Below are positions 42,540 through 53,863 of a DNA stretch of 64,000 nucleotides, in pieces. This stretch comes from Rana temporaria (Eukaryota > Chordata > Amphibia > Anura > Ranidae), in assembly GCF_905171775.1 (NCBI RefSeq), contig NC_053489.1, positions 243,542,231 to 243,606,230 on the forward strand, in the 5' to 3' direction. Position numbers and translations under genes: made by a program. The first letter of the stretch is position 1. Each line of letters starts with the position of its first letter. The notes below the pieces were generated by a model. It ran no database searches, was not told the DNA's origin, and saw only the letters and a program-made list of their open reading frames with translations.

Positions 42540-43140
42540 CCATCCTCTGGCTTCCTCCGGTTCGCCGGTTGGTTCTGTCCAGGATCTTCTGATCGGGGGA
42601 GTGATGGTGCCAGTTCCCTCGATGGAACGGTCTCAGGGGTAATACTCCAATCTGTTGGTAATCCCCATGGTGGACAGGGTCCGTCCAATCCTGGGCCTCA
42701 GGGCCCTCGTTTGTTTTTTTGTAAAGTACAAAATTTCAGGATGGGAATTTTTTTCTGGCGTCCTTGGATGTCATGAACGCATACCTGCATGTTCCCATAT
42801 GCTCTAAGCACCAGAGATTCTGGGCTTTGCGGTCAGGGAGGACCTTTTTCTTTTTGTGGCCCTCCCGCTCGACTTGGTGTCGACACCACAGGTTTTTACC
42901 GGGGTGCTCGTCCCGATACTGGCCCGGCTGTGTCAGCGGGGGTTTATCGTGGGATGTCTGGACGACATTCTCCTACGAGCTTCTGAGAACTCTGCATTTG
43001 TGGAGCCGTGTCTATCACGTGTCAGACTCTCCAGGAAGTTTGGCTGGCTTCTGTTTTTTGTCCAGAAGTCAGTGTTGGTCCCGTCTGGGACTGGAATTCC
43101 TGAGACTAGTCCTGGATTCCGCCGGGGCGGGAGTTTTGTT
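42540..43140 (+). pseudogene. DIRS C reverse transcriptase, catalytic core present
   Basis: Reads LDVMNAYLHVPICSKHQRFW (about 42765), a proximal Asp motif; then FTGVLVPILARLCQRGFIVG and CLDDILLRASEN (about 42955), in place of the YxDD box, with both Asp kept; then RKFGWLLFFVQKSVLV. This is the segment deleted from copy A. Frameshifts near 42,850 and 43,050 separate the parts. Confidence 0.75.
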
Positions 43141-44200
43141 CTCCTAACGGAAAAATGTAAGACTCTGCAATCTGCTGGGCAGCAGTTGTCGACCGAGTGG
43201 TGGTCATCTCCGCGATTCTGCTTGAGGGTTCTGGATCTGACGGTGGCCTCTTTCGAGGCGGTTCCGTATGCCCAATTCCACGCCAGGGTGCTACAGGAGG
43301 ACCTGTTGTCACGTGGGGACTAGCTTCTGTCATCTCTGGATTACCAGGTTCGGATGAGTCATCTAGTCCCTGGTGTGGTGGCTGATGTTTTCCGGTGCTT
43401 CGGGCCGTGAAGTCGTTTCGGCCAAGCCACTGGACAGTGGTCGCGACGGATGCCAGCCTCTCCGGTTGGGGAGGAATTTTTTGGGGCACCCAGTCAGCCA
43501 TGGGGTGCTGGACTCAGGTTGCGACCCACCTACCAATCATTGTTCTGAATCGAGCTTTGCCTTGCCTGGTGGTCCCTGGATCTACAGGGCCGACCATTCG
43601 GGACCCTGTCCGTCAACGCTGTGGCGTACGTCGACCATCAGGGAGGCACACAGAGCTCTGTTGCAGCGACGAGGGTCGCGCACATCCTTCTGTGGGCCGA
43701 AGGGTCCGTTCCGGCTCTATCGGCCGTGTACATTCCAGGAGTACGGAATTGGCAAGCCGACTCCTAAGTCGGACTGTGCTAGACCACGGAGAGTGGTCTC
43801 TCCACCCGTAGGGGTTTTTCAGTATCTGTGCCGAAAGTGGGGCACTCCAGGCGGGGTCCTTCTAGTGTCCCGCCTCAGTCAGAAGGTGCCATGTTTTTGG
43901 CCAGGTCACGGAACCCGTGGGCTGACGCGTCAGGCGCGTTGGTGGCTCCTTGGGGTCGCTATCGCCTGCTTTACACCTTCCCTCCTCGGTAGCTTCTTCC
44001 TCGCCTGCTGCGCAGAGTGGAAGCCGAGGGTATTTATCAATCCGGATTGCCCCAGATTGGCCACGTCGCTCCTGGTACGTCTGGTGGCTGACGCCCCCTA
44101 GCATTTTCCCCTGGGGGTTGATCTTCTGTTACAGGGTCCGATCTTCCACCCTGTTTTTACAGCCACTGGCTTAGCGACTTGGTTGTTGAGAGCCTGGGGC
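43140..44200 (+). pseudogene. DIRS C RNase H and methyltransferase-like remnants
   Basis: RNase H pieces: TVVATDASLSGWGGIFWGTQ (about 43440) and a decayed AVAYVDHQGGT (about 43620). Methyltransferase-like pieces: VYIPGVRNWQADS (about 43730), then KWGTPGGVLLVSRLSQKVPC, and IRIAPDWPRRSWY near 44055. Many frameshifts. Confidence 0.65.
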
Positions 44201-44249
44201 TGAAGGCCCGAGGCCTATTGGGCTCGGTGGTCTCGACCGTGCTGCTGGC

Positions 44250-45353
44250 ACGGTAGTCTACCTCACGTAGGATTTACATCATACGTGGAGGGCCTGCATC
44301 TCTGGTGAGGAGATGAAATGGCACCCTCGTACGTACGTACGTACGTGGTATCCAGGATTCTGCTGTTTTTTTACAGCGGGGAGTGGATCAGGCTCTCGCC
44401 TTACGTACAGTTGGGAGTCAGTTTTCTGCTCTGGCTGTTGCTTTCAATGAGCCTTGGCGTCGCACTCCTTGGTGCGTACGTCTGTTCTGGGGGTCTGGCA
44501 TATGGCCCCTCCACTACCCCCATGGGACTTGTATTTAGTCCTTTTGGTTCTTCTGGATGCTCCCTTTGTGGACATTCGGGAGGTTTTTTGTTGACTGTCA
44601 CGGGAAAGGAGCAGGTTTAGCTCAAGTGCTTGAGTACCTGCCCTTCAGGCATTTGACTCTGGGTTCTGGCCCAGGAAGGTCTGCGTTGTCACATGGCCGT
44701 GGCTCGTCGTGGGCATTTCCACTGTGATTTTTTTCTGGTAGCAATTACCTCGATCAGACGAGTGTTTGTCTGAACTGGAGGCCTTGTCTTGCAAGGCTCC
44801 CTGCTTGGTCATCCATAAGGATGAGGTGGTGCTGCGGCGCAGCAGTCTTTTCTCCCCAAGGTGGTTTCGGCTTTTCACGTTGGTGTGGACATTGTTCTTC
44901 CATCCTTATGTCCTTGGCCGAAATGGAGGGAGGTGGCCACTTTTACATCCTCTGGATGTGATTCGGGCCCTACGTATGTACTTCTCTGCTACGATTCCGT
45001 TCCGGAAGTCGGTCTCACTGTTTGTGTCGCTGGCTGGTTCTACCAGGGGGCCTGGTAGTCTCGTTGGCCACCTTTTTCCGTGGTGGATCCGATGGATTGT
45101 GCTTCAGGCCTATGCCCTGAAGGGGCGGGCGCCTCCCTTTTGGGTTACAGCGCATTCGACCAGGGCGATCGGGGCCTCTTGGGCTTTCTGGCATCATGCC
45201 TCTGTGTTACAGGGGTGTATGGCAGCGACCTGGTCGTCGTTCCACACTTTTTCTAAGTCTTACAAGGTGGATGTGTGTGCATCTTCTGATGCCTCCTTCG
45301 GCTGCAGGGTGTTACAGGCGGCAGTTTACGGTTGGAGTTCCTCCGTTGAGTAA
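44250..45353 (+). pseudogene. DIRS C tyrosine recombinase
   Basis: The last 195 codons (44766-45353) are unbroken: LEALSCKAPCLVIHKDEVVL, FHPYVLGRN, WVTAHSTRAIGASWAFWHHA (HxxR box intact) and HTFSKSYKVDVCASSDASFG (catalytic Tyr) to VLQAAV. The N-terminal part (44250-44760) is shifted, with SIRRVF at about 44750 as the first Arg region. Compared with copy A, the HSTR box here is closer to the usual DIRS sequence. Confidence 0.78.
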
Positions 45354-45432
45354 CTCCGGTTTTGTTTGGGGTGTAACCTGTTTTTGCTGTGTTATTTTCC
45401 CACCCCTCGAATTTTTTTGACACTGCTTGGGG

Positions 45433-45545
45433 ACGTCCCTAAGGTCAATGAAGGCTGTGTCCGTCTATGAACGAAAGAGAAAAAAGGATTTTTGTACTCA
45501 CCGTAAAATCCATTTCTCTGAGTTCATAGACGGACACAGCACCCA
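45433..45545 (+). repeat. DIRS C internal complementary region
   Basis: AAGGTCAATGAAGGCTGTGT onward is the exact complement of the left terminus at 38835-38876. GGATTTTTGTACTCACCGTA onward is the complement of the right terminus at about 45745-45785. The two halves meet at about 45480. Confidence 0.88.
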
Positions 45546-45790
45546 CCCCTCCTTGGTTTGTACTGCTTGTTACGAACTGAAGCTGCTAGAGCAGAGTGGG
45601 GGTTATGCCTGGGGGAGCCACGCCCCCTGGGAGGAGCGGCATTAAGGAAAGTTTTTAACACCTTAAGTGCTGTAGAATTCTGCCTAAATCTCCTGGTAGG
45701 AAGAAGCATAACCCTAAGGTCAATGAAGGCTGTGTCCGTCTATGAACTCAGAGAAATGGATTTTACGGTGAGTACAAAAATCCTTTTTTT
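45546..45790 (+). repeat. DIRS C right inverted terminal repeat
   Basis: Complement of 38845-39035. Examples are CCTCCCAGGGGGGCGTGGCT at left against GCCACGCCCCCTGGGAGG at right, and TAGGAAGAAGCATAACCCTA against the left TAGGGTTATGCTTCTACTAC. It ends in a T run. Confidence 0.85.
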
Positions 45791-46318
45791 TAAATGCTGC
45801 GCAACGGCCGCCATTTTGCCGGAGCCGCACTCTATATAGCTCGGTGGCCATTTTCTTGTGGTCCTATGCTGTTTTCTTGGCATTCGGCGGACATCTTGCT
45901 TTTTCGTTTGGCCTCGTGTGACGGCTTTGGCGCTGAGAAAAGACCACGAATCTGTCTGAGGAGATAGACGCAGCGCTGCACGGCTCTCAGCACACCTTGT
46001 CCTTCACAGACCGCGCTGCACCGGGAGGGGTGGTGAGTCCCAGGGGCCCCCATACTCTGTTCTAGCAGCCAGGAGGTGACAAGTGTTTTTTTTTTTTTTT
46101 TTTCCTGCTTTGGCAATAGGGGTTACACAGCGCTGGCACTATGGAGCCTGAACCAGGTACTTCATTCCCAGCAATGCCTGAGTTAACCCTTGACGCCCCT
46201 TCCCCTGCCACATCTGTTGAGGCAATGTCGGCTGTCCTGGAGTCCTTTCTTGTCAGGTTTGAAGCAGCCAGTGCCCGGATGGGGGGTAAAAAAGCGCCCT
46301 CTCCCTGAGCCTGCTTGG
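45791..46318 (+). mobile_element. DIRS C0, right part (5' region and Gag start)
   Basis: Collinear continuation of C0 after DIRS C. It starts with the YY1-like cluster (about 45804, 45842, 45884) and continues to a candidate acceptor CATTCCCAG and Gag start MPELTLDAPSPATSVEAMSA (46173). C0 is cut off in Gag at 46318, where LINE sequence resumes. Confidence 0.8.
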
Positions 46319-46319
46319 G

Positions 46320-47105
46320 TCTGAATCCGGCATGAGAGACAGCCAGAACGGGTTAAGCTTCCAGAGACTGTTGCCCCCCTTTACCCCTAAACCAAGATCC
46401 ACCGTAAACGGAGAATGGTCTGAAGTGTATCTCGGGTGATATTGAGATGACCTCACTAGAGGCAGCAAAAGGCCATTCCCAAGACCCATATCAATCCTTG
46501 ATAGTCCCCCCACCGAGGCCGACTGACAAGAATATACTTTTGCGTCAGGATTATTCATTCTCCATACATCAGATAGACCCAGCTCATTCACCAAACGAGC
46601 AAAAGGTGTGAGACCTCTCCTTTCCAGCCCACCTCCCCCACGTTAAGTTTTAATTTGTCTTTCTCGTATTCCAAGAGATTATTAAAGTCCCCAAGGACTA
46701 ACACAGGAATGCCAGGAAGACCAGACATATTCAGCCAACAGTTTTAGAACACTAGATGAGAATGGAGGTGGAATATACACTCCCGCCAACACATATTTCA
46801 CCCCATAAAGAGAGCAGTATAGAAAGACGTATCTACCCTCAGGATCAATCTTAGAATCTATATACGTATATTGGGTGCCCCGCCGAATCAGGACATTTAC
46901 TCCCCTCGAGTACACAGTGTGGGTGGGTGGAATGGTATTGGTGGCAAAACTGCCTGACCGCAATTTTTGGAGTGGACCCCGGTGGGAAATGAGTCTCCTG
47001 TAGACAAATCACCTCAGCACCAATGGCATGCATCACCTCCAGGCGTTTAACTGGGCCATTTAGGCCACGGTCATTCCACGAGAGGCACCTGGTTAACTTA
47101 GACAT
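46320..47105 (-). pseudogene. LINE ORF2 endonuclease domain
   Basis: An APE-type endonuclease in three frames. The first begins at Met 47105 with LTRCLSWNDRGLNGPVKRLE, then EVICLQETHFPPGS (catalytic Glu). The second has YTYIDSKIDPEGRYVFLYCS and LAGVYIPPPFSS. The third has GGLSRIDMGLGN and TSDHSPFTVDLGL (catalytic Asp-His). The canonical WNVRGLN reads WNDRGLN. Frameshifts lie near 46,900 and 46,640. It ends at the DIRS C0 junction. Confidence 0.82.
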
Positions 47106-47618
47106 TGTGTTGAAAACATATTAGGAGCAGGATAATATACCATCAGCGTACATAAGTGAAAGTGACCTCGGACAGAATTATAGACAGCCCAGGCAAAAAG
47201 AGTCAGATCAAAATCATTCAATAGACTGTAAGACTGGGTCAGGTAAGTATCATGGGGCAGGCTCACGGTATAATAGGTATATAGAATGCGGGCCGGGGAA
47301 AACAAAAAAGTAAATGGTCTGTAAAAATCGACATCCAGGGAGCAGGCCATGGTGAAATCTTCTCTCAACAGAGGCAAGTGCAAAGCAGCCAACATGGCCA
47401 GGGTAACTTAGTCACGGAACTGGTCAGGGCCTAATACAACCTTTCCGGGGGCAACAGTGGAAGCGCACCACAGTGTCTTAAAGCTTCTAAACAGCAAAAC
47501 TCTGGGCCTTAGTAACCAAAGTGAACAGTAACCGCCTTACAACTGACAGCTTGGAAGAAGTAAATGCGTTTCACGTTGATATAAGTCTGCATATCCTCAG
47601 TCCGCCGGGCGTCTGCCC
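47106..47618 (-). other. LINE inter-ORF region
   Basis: About 510 bases between the ORF1 stop and the ORF2 Met. No recognised motif. The open stretch 47395-47093 is probably chance. Confidence 0.5.
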
Positions 47619-48117
47619 CTAGCCTCTCGGATCGATTGCTCGATCAAGCCACTGTGCAGCAGTAATAGGGGAATCAAAAAATTGCACTGAGCCAAACACC
47701 TCCACACGCTGACGGGCAGGGTATAACATTGCGTATTTCAAATCAAGGTCTCTCAGTCGGCATTTAACATCCAGGAACGTGCCCCTTTTCTTCTGAAGTT
47801 CAGCAGAAAAGTACGGAAATAGAGAAACTTTGGCATTGTCTATCTTAAGGGCAGTCGGATTAATTCTGGCATTGTATAGTGTAGCATCTCTGTCCCAGTA
47901 GTGTAAGAATTTAAACAAGAATGGCCTCGGGGGTGCTCCCGGCTGCGGGGGCCTAGATGGCACCCTGTGAGCACGTTCAACAGAGAACATGGGAGAGAAT
48001 GCCTCCCGCCCAAATGCAGCAATCAGCCATTTCTCAATGAACTCCACAGGGTTCTTCCCTTCCATTTTTTCTGGCAGGCCTATGGCCCTCACATTATTTC
48101 TTCTCATCCTGTTCTCT
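47619..48117 (-). pseudogene. LINE ORF1, 3' part
   Basis: Reads NRMRRNNVRAIGLPEKMEG, then FIEKWLIAAFG, RAHRVPSRPPQPGAPPRPFL, FKFLHYWDRDATLYNARINP and FFDSPITAAQWLDRAI before the stop. NxRRNNVRxxGLPE and the FxxxxxRxxxL block are the RNA-recognition region of L1-type ORF1p. The 5' part lies beyond the SINE-like insertion. Confidence 0.8.
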
Positions 48118-48500
48118 GAATGAATGAATGAATGACTTGTATAGTGCAACGCATGCGAACTGAATCGCCTCTGGGCGCTTTTTTTCCAGCCAGAGTCTGC
48201 TTGGCTGGTGCGGTCAATTTTTACCCCGTAGGATCTTGACACGCTAGGGACACACATCATACACACATATATACTGGGCCAATTTTTTTTTTTTTTATTT
48301 ATTTTTTTTTTTGGATGAGATCCAATTTACCTACCAGCATGTCTTTGGAGTGTGGGAGGAAACCGGAGTACCCGGAGGAAACCCACGCAGACACAGGGAG
48401 AACATGCAAACTCCAGGCAGATGGTGTCGTGGTCGGGATACGAACCAGCGACCCTTTTGCTGCTAGGCGAAAGTGCTACTCACTGCACCACTGTGTTCTT
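48118..48500. mobile_element. SINE-like insertion in LINE ORF1
   Basis: Interrupts ORF1 between LEEH and NRMRRNN. It has a GAATGAATGAATGAATG repeat at one end, a T-rich centre, and the block GGAGGAAACCGGAGTACCCG (about 48355) followed by ACGCAGACACAGGGAGAACA, a segment very common in fish and amphibian SINE/LINE 3' parts. GAACA occurs at both borders (read on the - strand), possibly a target duplication. Confidence 0.65.
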
Positions 48501-49146
48501 CTAATCGAGATGAGTGTTGATCGATTAAGTGATTATTGTAGGTGAGGTCCCTCTGCAATGCAGCGGAGGTCCTTTCCCTCATCTTTTGGGCATCTTGTCT
48601 AAGAAACAAGATTTCAGACTTCATCCCCTTTATTTCTGTGGTAAGGACCGCAATAGATACATTACAGGATGTCACCGCAGCGAATATATCCCTCAGCGTG
48701 GGCTCCCCCTCTATATTAGGACTCTCTGTGACTTGGGGCCTAGCAGACGCAGGGTATGGAGTACTCACTGTGTCCCACACTAGTCCGGCCTGCAGCGGGT
48801 CTTCCAGAGACACTGTATCATCTGCTTCGGACCCTCCGCCTGGCGAATCCTCCGGAGTGCTGGAGGATGCCACCGGATCCTTTACCAGAGGCTTAGAGAA
48901 TAGTTTTTCAGCAGCCTCGCGGTGCTTCTCTTTGGCTGTGCGGCCTGCATACGCGCCATTTTGAGACATGAGCTCTGCAGGCTTGTTCACAAGCTGGCGT
49001 TTACCGGACGACATCGTGGGACAAAATCGCCGGGAAAGGTATGTATACGTTCCTGGGACTGTAAGGGGCTCTCCGGTGTGCTTTAGTTTAGGGCGACCGG
49101 TTTCTTCTTCCACAGGAGTTTTGAAAGGATTATCGGCGGAGCTCAC
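48501..49146 (-). pseudogene. LINE ORF1, 5' part
   Basis: An open frame from Met 49146, or from the internal MSSGKRQ at about 49014. It runs through a Ser/Pro-rich region (SSSTPEDSPGGGSEADDTVS) into a coiled-coil-like segment TTEIKGMKSEILFLRQDAQK and DLTYNNHLIDQHSSRLEEH, where the insertion begins. The layout fits an L1/Tx1 ORF1p with a coiled-coil trimerisation region before the RNA-binding part. Confidence 0.75.
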
Positions 49147-49188
49147 ATCAGATGCGTCCGGCTACATCTGCTGCCTGGCCACGCCCCC

Positions 49189-49203
49189 CAGTCCTCAAGT
49201 GTT
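49189..49203. repeat. Target duplication of the LINE, copy 2
   Basis: CAGTCCTCAAGTGTT, identical to 34996-35010. Confidence 0.88.
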
Positions 49204-50389
49204 TAGTCAGCATGCATAGGCAAGGTCTCTCAATATCTTTCTAACAGGAGCATTCTTATATACTGGTATCATCTGAATGTACCGTAGTTGTCCTTGATGT
49301 ACTGTTCTGACAGATCCGAGGTTACAAGGGGTATGATGACAATCTATTTGAGACTGAATGTGTTTTTTTACATTGACAAATGTTTTTTACATTGAGTCAT
49401 GTGGCCACAGCCAGTATAATAGCTTTTTATTCTGCCTGGTCACAGAGTGAAGAGGCAGCATGTGGCTAGCCTGAGTGAGTAAAACTATATCAACACCCTA
49501 TGTGGCCCTGGATAAAGCCCACATAGAAAACAATCTGGTTTTCTAGGCGCTTTGTTAGGAGGTGCCAGCAACTGAAGAAACCCGTGGCAGATACATGTCT
49601 TAATGCCTGCTTACAAGCAAGTTAAGGGGAGAGTTCTGAAGGAACAGTGGTGACATGGAGGTATTTGTCGAAGCACAATGATATATAGTTTATTGGTGTG
49701 GGGGTCACATCATGGACCTCTGCTGTTTGTGGCTTCATCGACCATCATCAGGGCTCTGCTCAGGGACCATGCCAGCACCATCCACCCGCTCCAGTGTCCC
49801 CGCCGGGGCCAGGCCATCGCCATCCACCTGCTCCATGGAGTCAACGCTGGGCGGGAGGTCAGCAGCTCCTCTCAATGCTCCCATCTCCGTTGAGCCCCGC
49901 CCCTCCGCTGCACACACAGCGCCGCACCAGAGGGACAGGGTGATGCAAAGGAGTCCTAGAGCAGCGCTTGTGTGATATACCTGTCTAAGGAGATGTGACA
50001 GCGCGGCACTCAGTGAGACACATGGGGGATTAGTGGCGGCACACAACGTATTTGTTTGACACAGAATGGGGCGAGCGTTCAGGAGAGGAGAGCCGAGCTC
50101 ACACAGGACAGAGGCTGTGGTTGTGCCCTAGGTGGTAGTGTGCCCTAGGCAGCTGCCTACTTCGCCTACGATAAAAAAAAAAAGTCTGGCAAGCCACATT
50201 TTTGAAGTGCTGTAAGAGCGGTTTTAACCCTTTTTTGGCTGCTAGCGGGTGTTAAAAGCACCCCGCTATCGGCCGAAAAGCGCCACAAAAACTACGGTAA
50301 AGGGCTGCTTTACCACCGATGCCGCCGCCACCACATCAGTGTGAAAGCAGCCTAATACACATGGCTTTCTGCCATTTTGACTATACTAC
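49204..50389. other. Intergenic, no gene seen; CpG-rich patch
   Basis: Nothing coding is recognised. The stretch 49790-50100 is comparatively GC- and CpG-rich and ends near a GTGCCCTAGGCAGCTGCCTA palindromic sequence (about 50137) that looks like a repeat border. A promoter is possible but unsupported. Confidence 0.35.
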
Positions 50390-51465
50390 AAAGAAAGCTG
50401 TGCCAGGGACGAGGAGCAGATAGAACATTGCCAGACATCCTAAACAAATTGGATTCCCTGTCAGGGACCAGCTAAACCTACTGGGCATACAGCCAGGAGG
50501 ATGCTGGGAACATAGGATTCTCTGACATATACATGCTAATCACACTGGGTACCCATAAGTGACAGACAGTACACATCACTCTTGGCCTGAGAGATAAAGG
50601 CCAGATATAAGCACCCTGCCAGGAAATGTACATGCTACACTCAAACATATGGTATTGTGAACACTGCCAAGGATATGTTGAGCACGAGACAATTTGCTAG
50701 TGACCATGGGTAACAGCCGGGGACTTAACAGACACAATAAACATGCTGGACACATGGGATTATCTGCCAGGAAAATGCTAACATCTGGCACCCTTCCAGC
50801 ATTATAATGATGTGGTACATTACATTGCTGATTGCAAACTAAAACGAGCAATGTTCTCAAAAATATATGAAGCCTAGTAAGCACTCTGCCAGGGACAAGT
50901 TAAGTACATTGGTCTCCCTGCCATATAATTGAGCACACAGGACAACTGCCATGCACATGGTAAACAAATGAGGCACACTGACAGAAGTATGCTGGCCCCA
51001 TAGGACATACTGCCAGGGATATAATGAGCAGATGGAACATCCTGCCAGGGTTACAAATAGCACTTAGGTGCTGAACATGGGGGTTCTCTGCCTGGGAGCT
51101 GCTAACCACATGGCATACTCTGCCAGGGATGTGAAGTGTACCGAGAAATGGGGAACATACTTGGCACTATGCCAGAGACATGCTCACACCACCATAAACC
51201 AATAGGACACGCTACTAAGTATATATGCAGAGCACAGGGAGTCTTGGTAATGTTATGCTTTCTACACTGCATGCTCTGCCAGCAACGATGAGACTATTGG
51301 ATGCGATGGCAGAAACATACTGAACACATCGGAGCCCCTATGTCAGGGACGTTCTGACCATGATATTATCTTCAAGAGATTTGCGGAACTTTCTACCAGT
51401 GAAATGCAAAAACATACCAAGCTCTCCTGCAGGGGCATACTGACTACATCTGCAAGGGATATACA
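50390..51465. repeat. Degenerate CTGCCAGGG minisatellite, left part
   Basis: Irregular 30-50-base units of the form CTGCCAGGGACATGCTAAGC followed by ACATGGGACA, about 20 copies. Clear ones are at about 50889, 51010, 51042 and 51120. The array resumes after the Tc1 element at 54810. Confidence 0.7.
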
Positions 51466-52292
51466 GTGCCTTAAAGTATTCACACCCCATGAAATTTTCC
51501 ACATTTTGTCATGTTACAACCAAAAATGTAAATGTATTTTATTGGGATTTTATGTGATGGACCAACACAAAGTGGCACATAATTGTAAAGTGGAAGGAAA
51601 ATGTAATTTTTCTTTTACCAATAAATATCTGCATTTGTGTGGTTTGTATTTATCTCCTGAGGCAATACTTTATAGAACCACCTTTTGCTGCAAGTCTTTT
51701 TGGGGATGTCTCTACCATCTTTGCACATCTGGAGAGTGACATTTTCGCCCATTTTTCTTTGAAAAATAGCTCAAGCTGTCAGATTGGATGGAGAGCGTCT
51801 GAACAGCAATTTTCAAGTCTTGCTACAGATTCTCAATTGAATTTAGGTCTGGGCATTGACTAGGCCATTCTAACACATGAATATGCTTTGTTCTAAACCA
51901 TTCCATTGTAGCTCTGGCTGTATGTTTTCAGGGTGTTTGTCCTGCTGGAAGGTGAACCTCCACCCCAGTCTCAAGTCTTTTGCTGACTCTAACATGTTTT
52001 CTTCTAAGATTGCCTTGTATTTGACTCCAACACTGACCAGCTTCCCTGTCCCTGCTGAAAAAAAGCATCCCCCAACATGATGCTGCCACCACCATGTTTC
52101 ACAGTGGGGATGGTTCAGGGTGATGTGCAAACACATTGCGTATTTTACATATGTTTTGCTTTTAGATCAAAAAGTTTAATTTTGGTCCCATCACGACTAA
52201 TAGTTGTCCTGTGGACAGTCTCCCACCTGAGCTGTGGATCTCTGCAGCTCCTCCAGAGTTACCATGGGCCTCTTGGCTGCTTCTCTGATTAA

Positions 52293-53306
52293 ACACTTGC
52301 CAACCAGCTCATGCAGATATACTGTGGCAGGTTGGCAGCCCTGTGAAAATGGCCATACCTGTATGGCGACTCGCGCAGTTGCAGGCACGGGCTCACTGCG
52401 TGAGCGTGTCCATGGGTCAGGCAGACTCTGTTCGACGGTGACCCGCGATCGCCTAGTACAGAGGCAGAATGGGGATCTGCCAGTGTAAACAAGTGGATCC
52501 CCTTTCTGACAGATGACATGACAGATCTACTGTTCCCCGTGATCTGGAACAGTGGTCTGTCATGTTCCTGGTAGCCCATCCCCCTACAGTTAGAACACAT
52601 CTAGGGAACACACTTAACCCCTTGATCGCCCCCTAGTGTTTTTACATTGATTGGTGCATTTTTATAGCACTGATCAATGTAATAATGTCATTGGTCCCCA
52701 AAAAGTGTAATTTGGGGTCAGATTTGTCTGCCGCAATGTCGCAGTCCTGCTAAAAATTACAGATTTCTATAATTGCTAGTAAAAAATAAAATAAAAGTCC
52801 TTAAATCTATTCCCATAGTTTGTAGACGCGATAACTTTTGTGCAAACCAATCAATATACCTATTGCGATCGTTTTATGGCATTTTTAGTATTATTCCTTT
52901 TTTTTACTAGTAAAGGTGGCGATTTTTTTTTTATTATTGGGACTGCGATATTGCGGTGGACAAATTGGACACTTGACACCATTGGCATCTATACAGTGAT
53001 CAGTGCTTTAAAAATGCACCGATTACTGTATAAATGTCACTGGCAGGGAAGGGGTTAACTGTGTTCCCTCTCTGTGTTCTAATTGTAGGGGGGGTGGGGA
53101 CTTACTAGGGGAAGAGAGAGATCAGTGACCATACTTTGTATGAACACACAATCAGTCTCTTCTTCCCTTAGAGAACCGGGATCTGTGTGTTTAATCTGTC
53201 ATGAGCGATCACGGGTGCCAAAAGGCGAATCGATGTAAGGTAACATAGCTTCGCCCACACGTGCCATTCTGCCGCAGTAAAACTGCGGCAAATGGTCAGC
53301 AAGTGG
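52293..53306. mobile_element. TTAA-flanked element nested in Tc1 copy 2
   Basis: TTAA at 52289-52292 and 53307-53310, with ends ACACTTGCCAACC and CAGCAAGTGG. Its hairpin GCAGATATACTGTGGCAGG region resembles 55005-55050. Non-coding. Confidence 0.72.
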
Positions 53307-53335
53307 TTAAGGGGGTAAATCTATCCAGAGCTGAA

Positions 53336-53770
53336 GTAGTTAAAGGAGAATTTGTTTTGTACTCCTGTGACCCATTTTCAAGCAGAGAGCGGGCTGAAGT
53401 CCACCTTTTCTGCTGATGTCACAGAAATCAGTCAAGGCACTGCATCATCCAGACAGTGAGGAGGAAGCAGAGTGGAGAGCTGTTGATTGACAGTCAGCAG
53501 CTCTCTACTCGGGGGAGCTGTCAGATCCAAGTGATCGGAGGTGTTTGATCCCTCGGTTCTCAGTGTAGAGGCGCCGGGTGACAGATGCTGCATCCACCTA
53601 GGTAAGTATAATTGGGGGAAAAAATCCTGTACTTTTAATGCTCTCCTTGCCTGGCCTGTTAGTTTAGGTGACCGGCCATGTCTTGGTAGCTTTGCAGTTG
53701 TGCCATGCGCTTTCCATTTTCAGATGATGAACAGTGATGCTTTGTTTTTTTTTTGTTTTTTTTTAAATAA
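53336..53770. mobile_element. Second insertion in Tc1 copy 2
   Basis: A non-Tc1 segment starting near TTAAAGGAGAATTTG. TGTACTCCTGTGACCCATTT and CAGTCAGCAGCTCTCTAC reappear in related form at 63300-63620. The end is approximate. Confidence 0.55.
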
Positions 53771-53863
53771 CCTAACCTAATCAACGCTTTAAACTTCTCT
53801 GCAACTTTATCCCTGACCTGTCTGGTGTGTTCCTTGGCCTTCATGATGCTGTTTGTTCATTAA

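Larger units (their letters stand above)
38835..45790 (+). mobile_element. DIRS-like retrotransposon C, near complete
   Basis: A left terminal repeat (from TTTCTCTTTCGTTCATAGAC), 5' region with a TTAA element inserted (39674-40962), Gag (about 41395-42050), RT, RNase H, methyltransferase-like and recombinase remnants (42540-45353), internal complementary region (45433-45545) and right terminal repeat (to 45790). The complementary region matches this copy's own left end (CCTTCATTGACCTT) and not that of C0. Every gene has frameshifts. It is inserted in C0. Confidence 0.88.
35011..49188 (-). mobile_element. L1/Tx1-like LINE, full-length span, multiply interrupted
   Basis: A LINE inserted on the - strand: A tail at 35011-35020, ORF2 C-terminus to RT (35629-38143), endonuclease (46320-47105), ORF1 (47622-49146), and a 5' end starting GGGGGGCGTGGCCAGG at about 49188. 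A perfect 15-bp duplication bounds it. Foreign DNA at 38144-46318 (DIRS C0, C and a TTAA element) and 48118-48500 (SINE-like) splits it. Without inserts it is about 5.6 kb. Frameshifts make it inactive. Confidence 0.88.

Noticed and set aside
49790..50100. Possible CpG-island promoter
   Set aside because: Only moderate CpG content, no exon or splice donor nearby, and a repeat-like border at about 50137.
50576..51109. Overlapping open frames on the - strand
   Set aside because: They lie in the degenerate CTGCCAGGG array; periodic sequence explains them.
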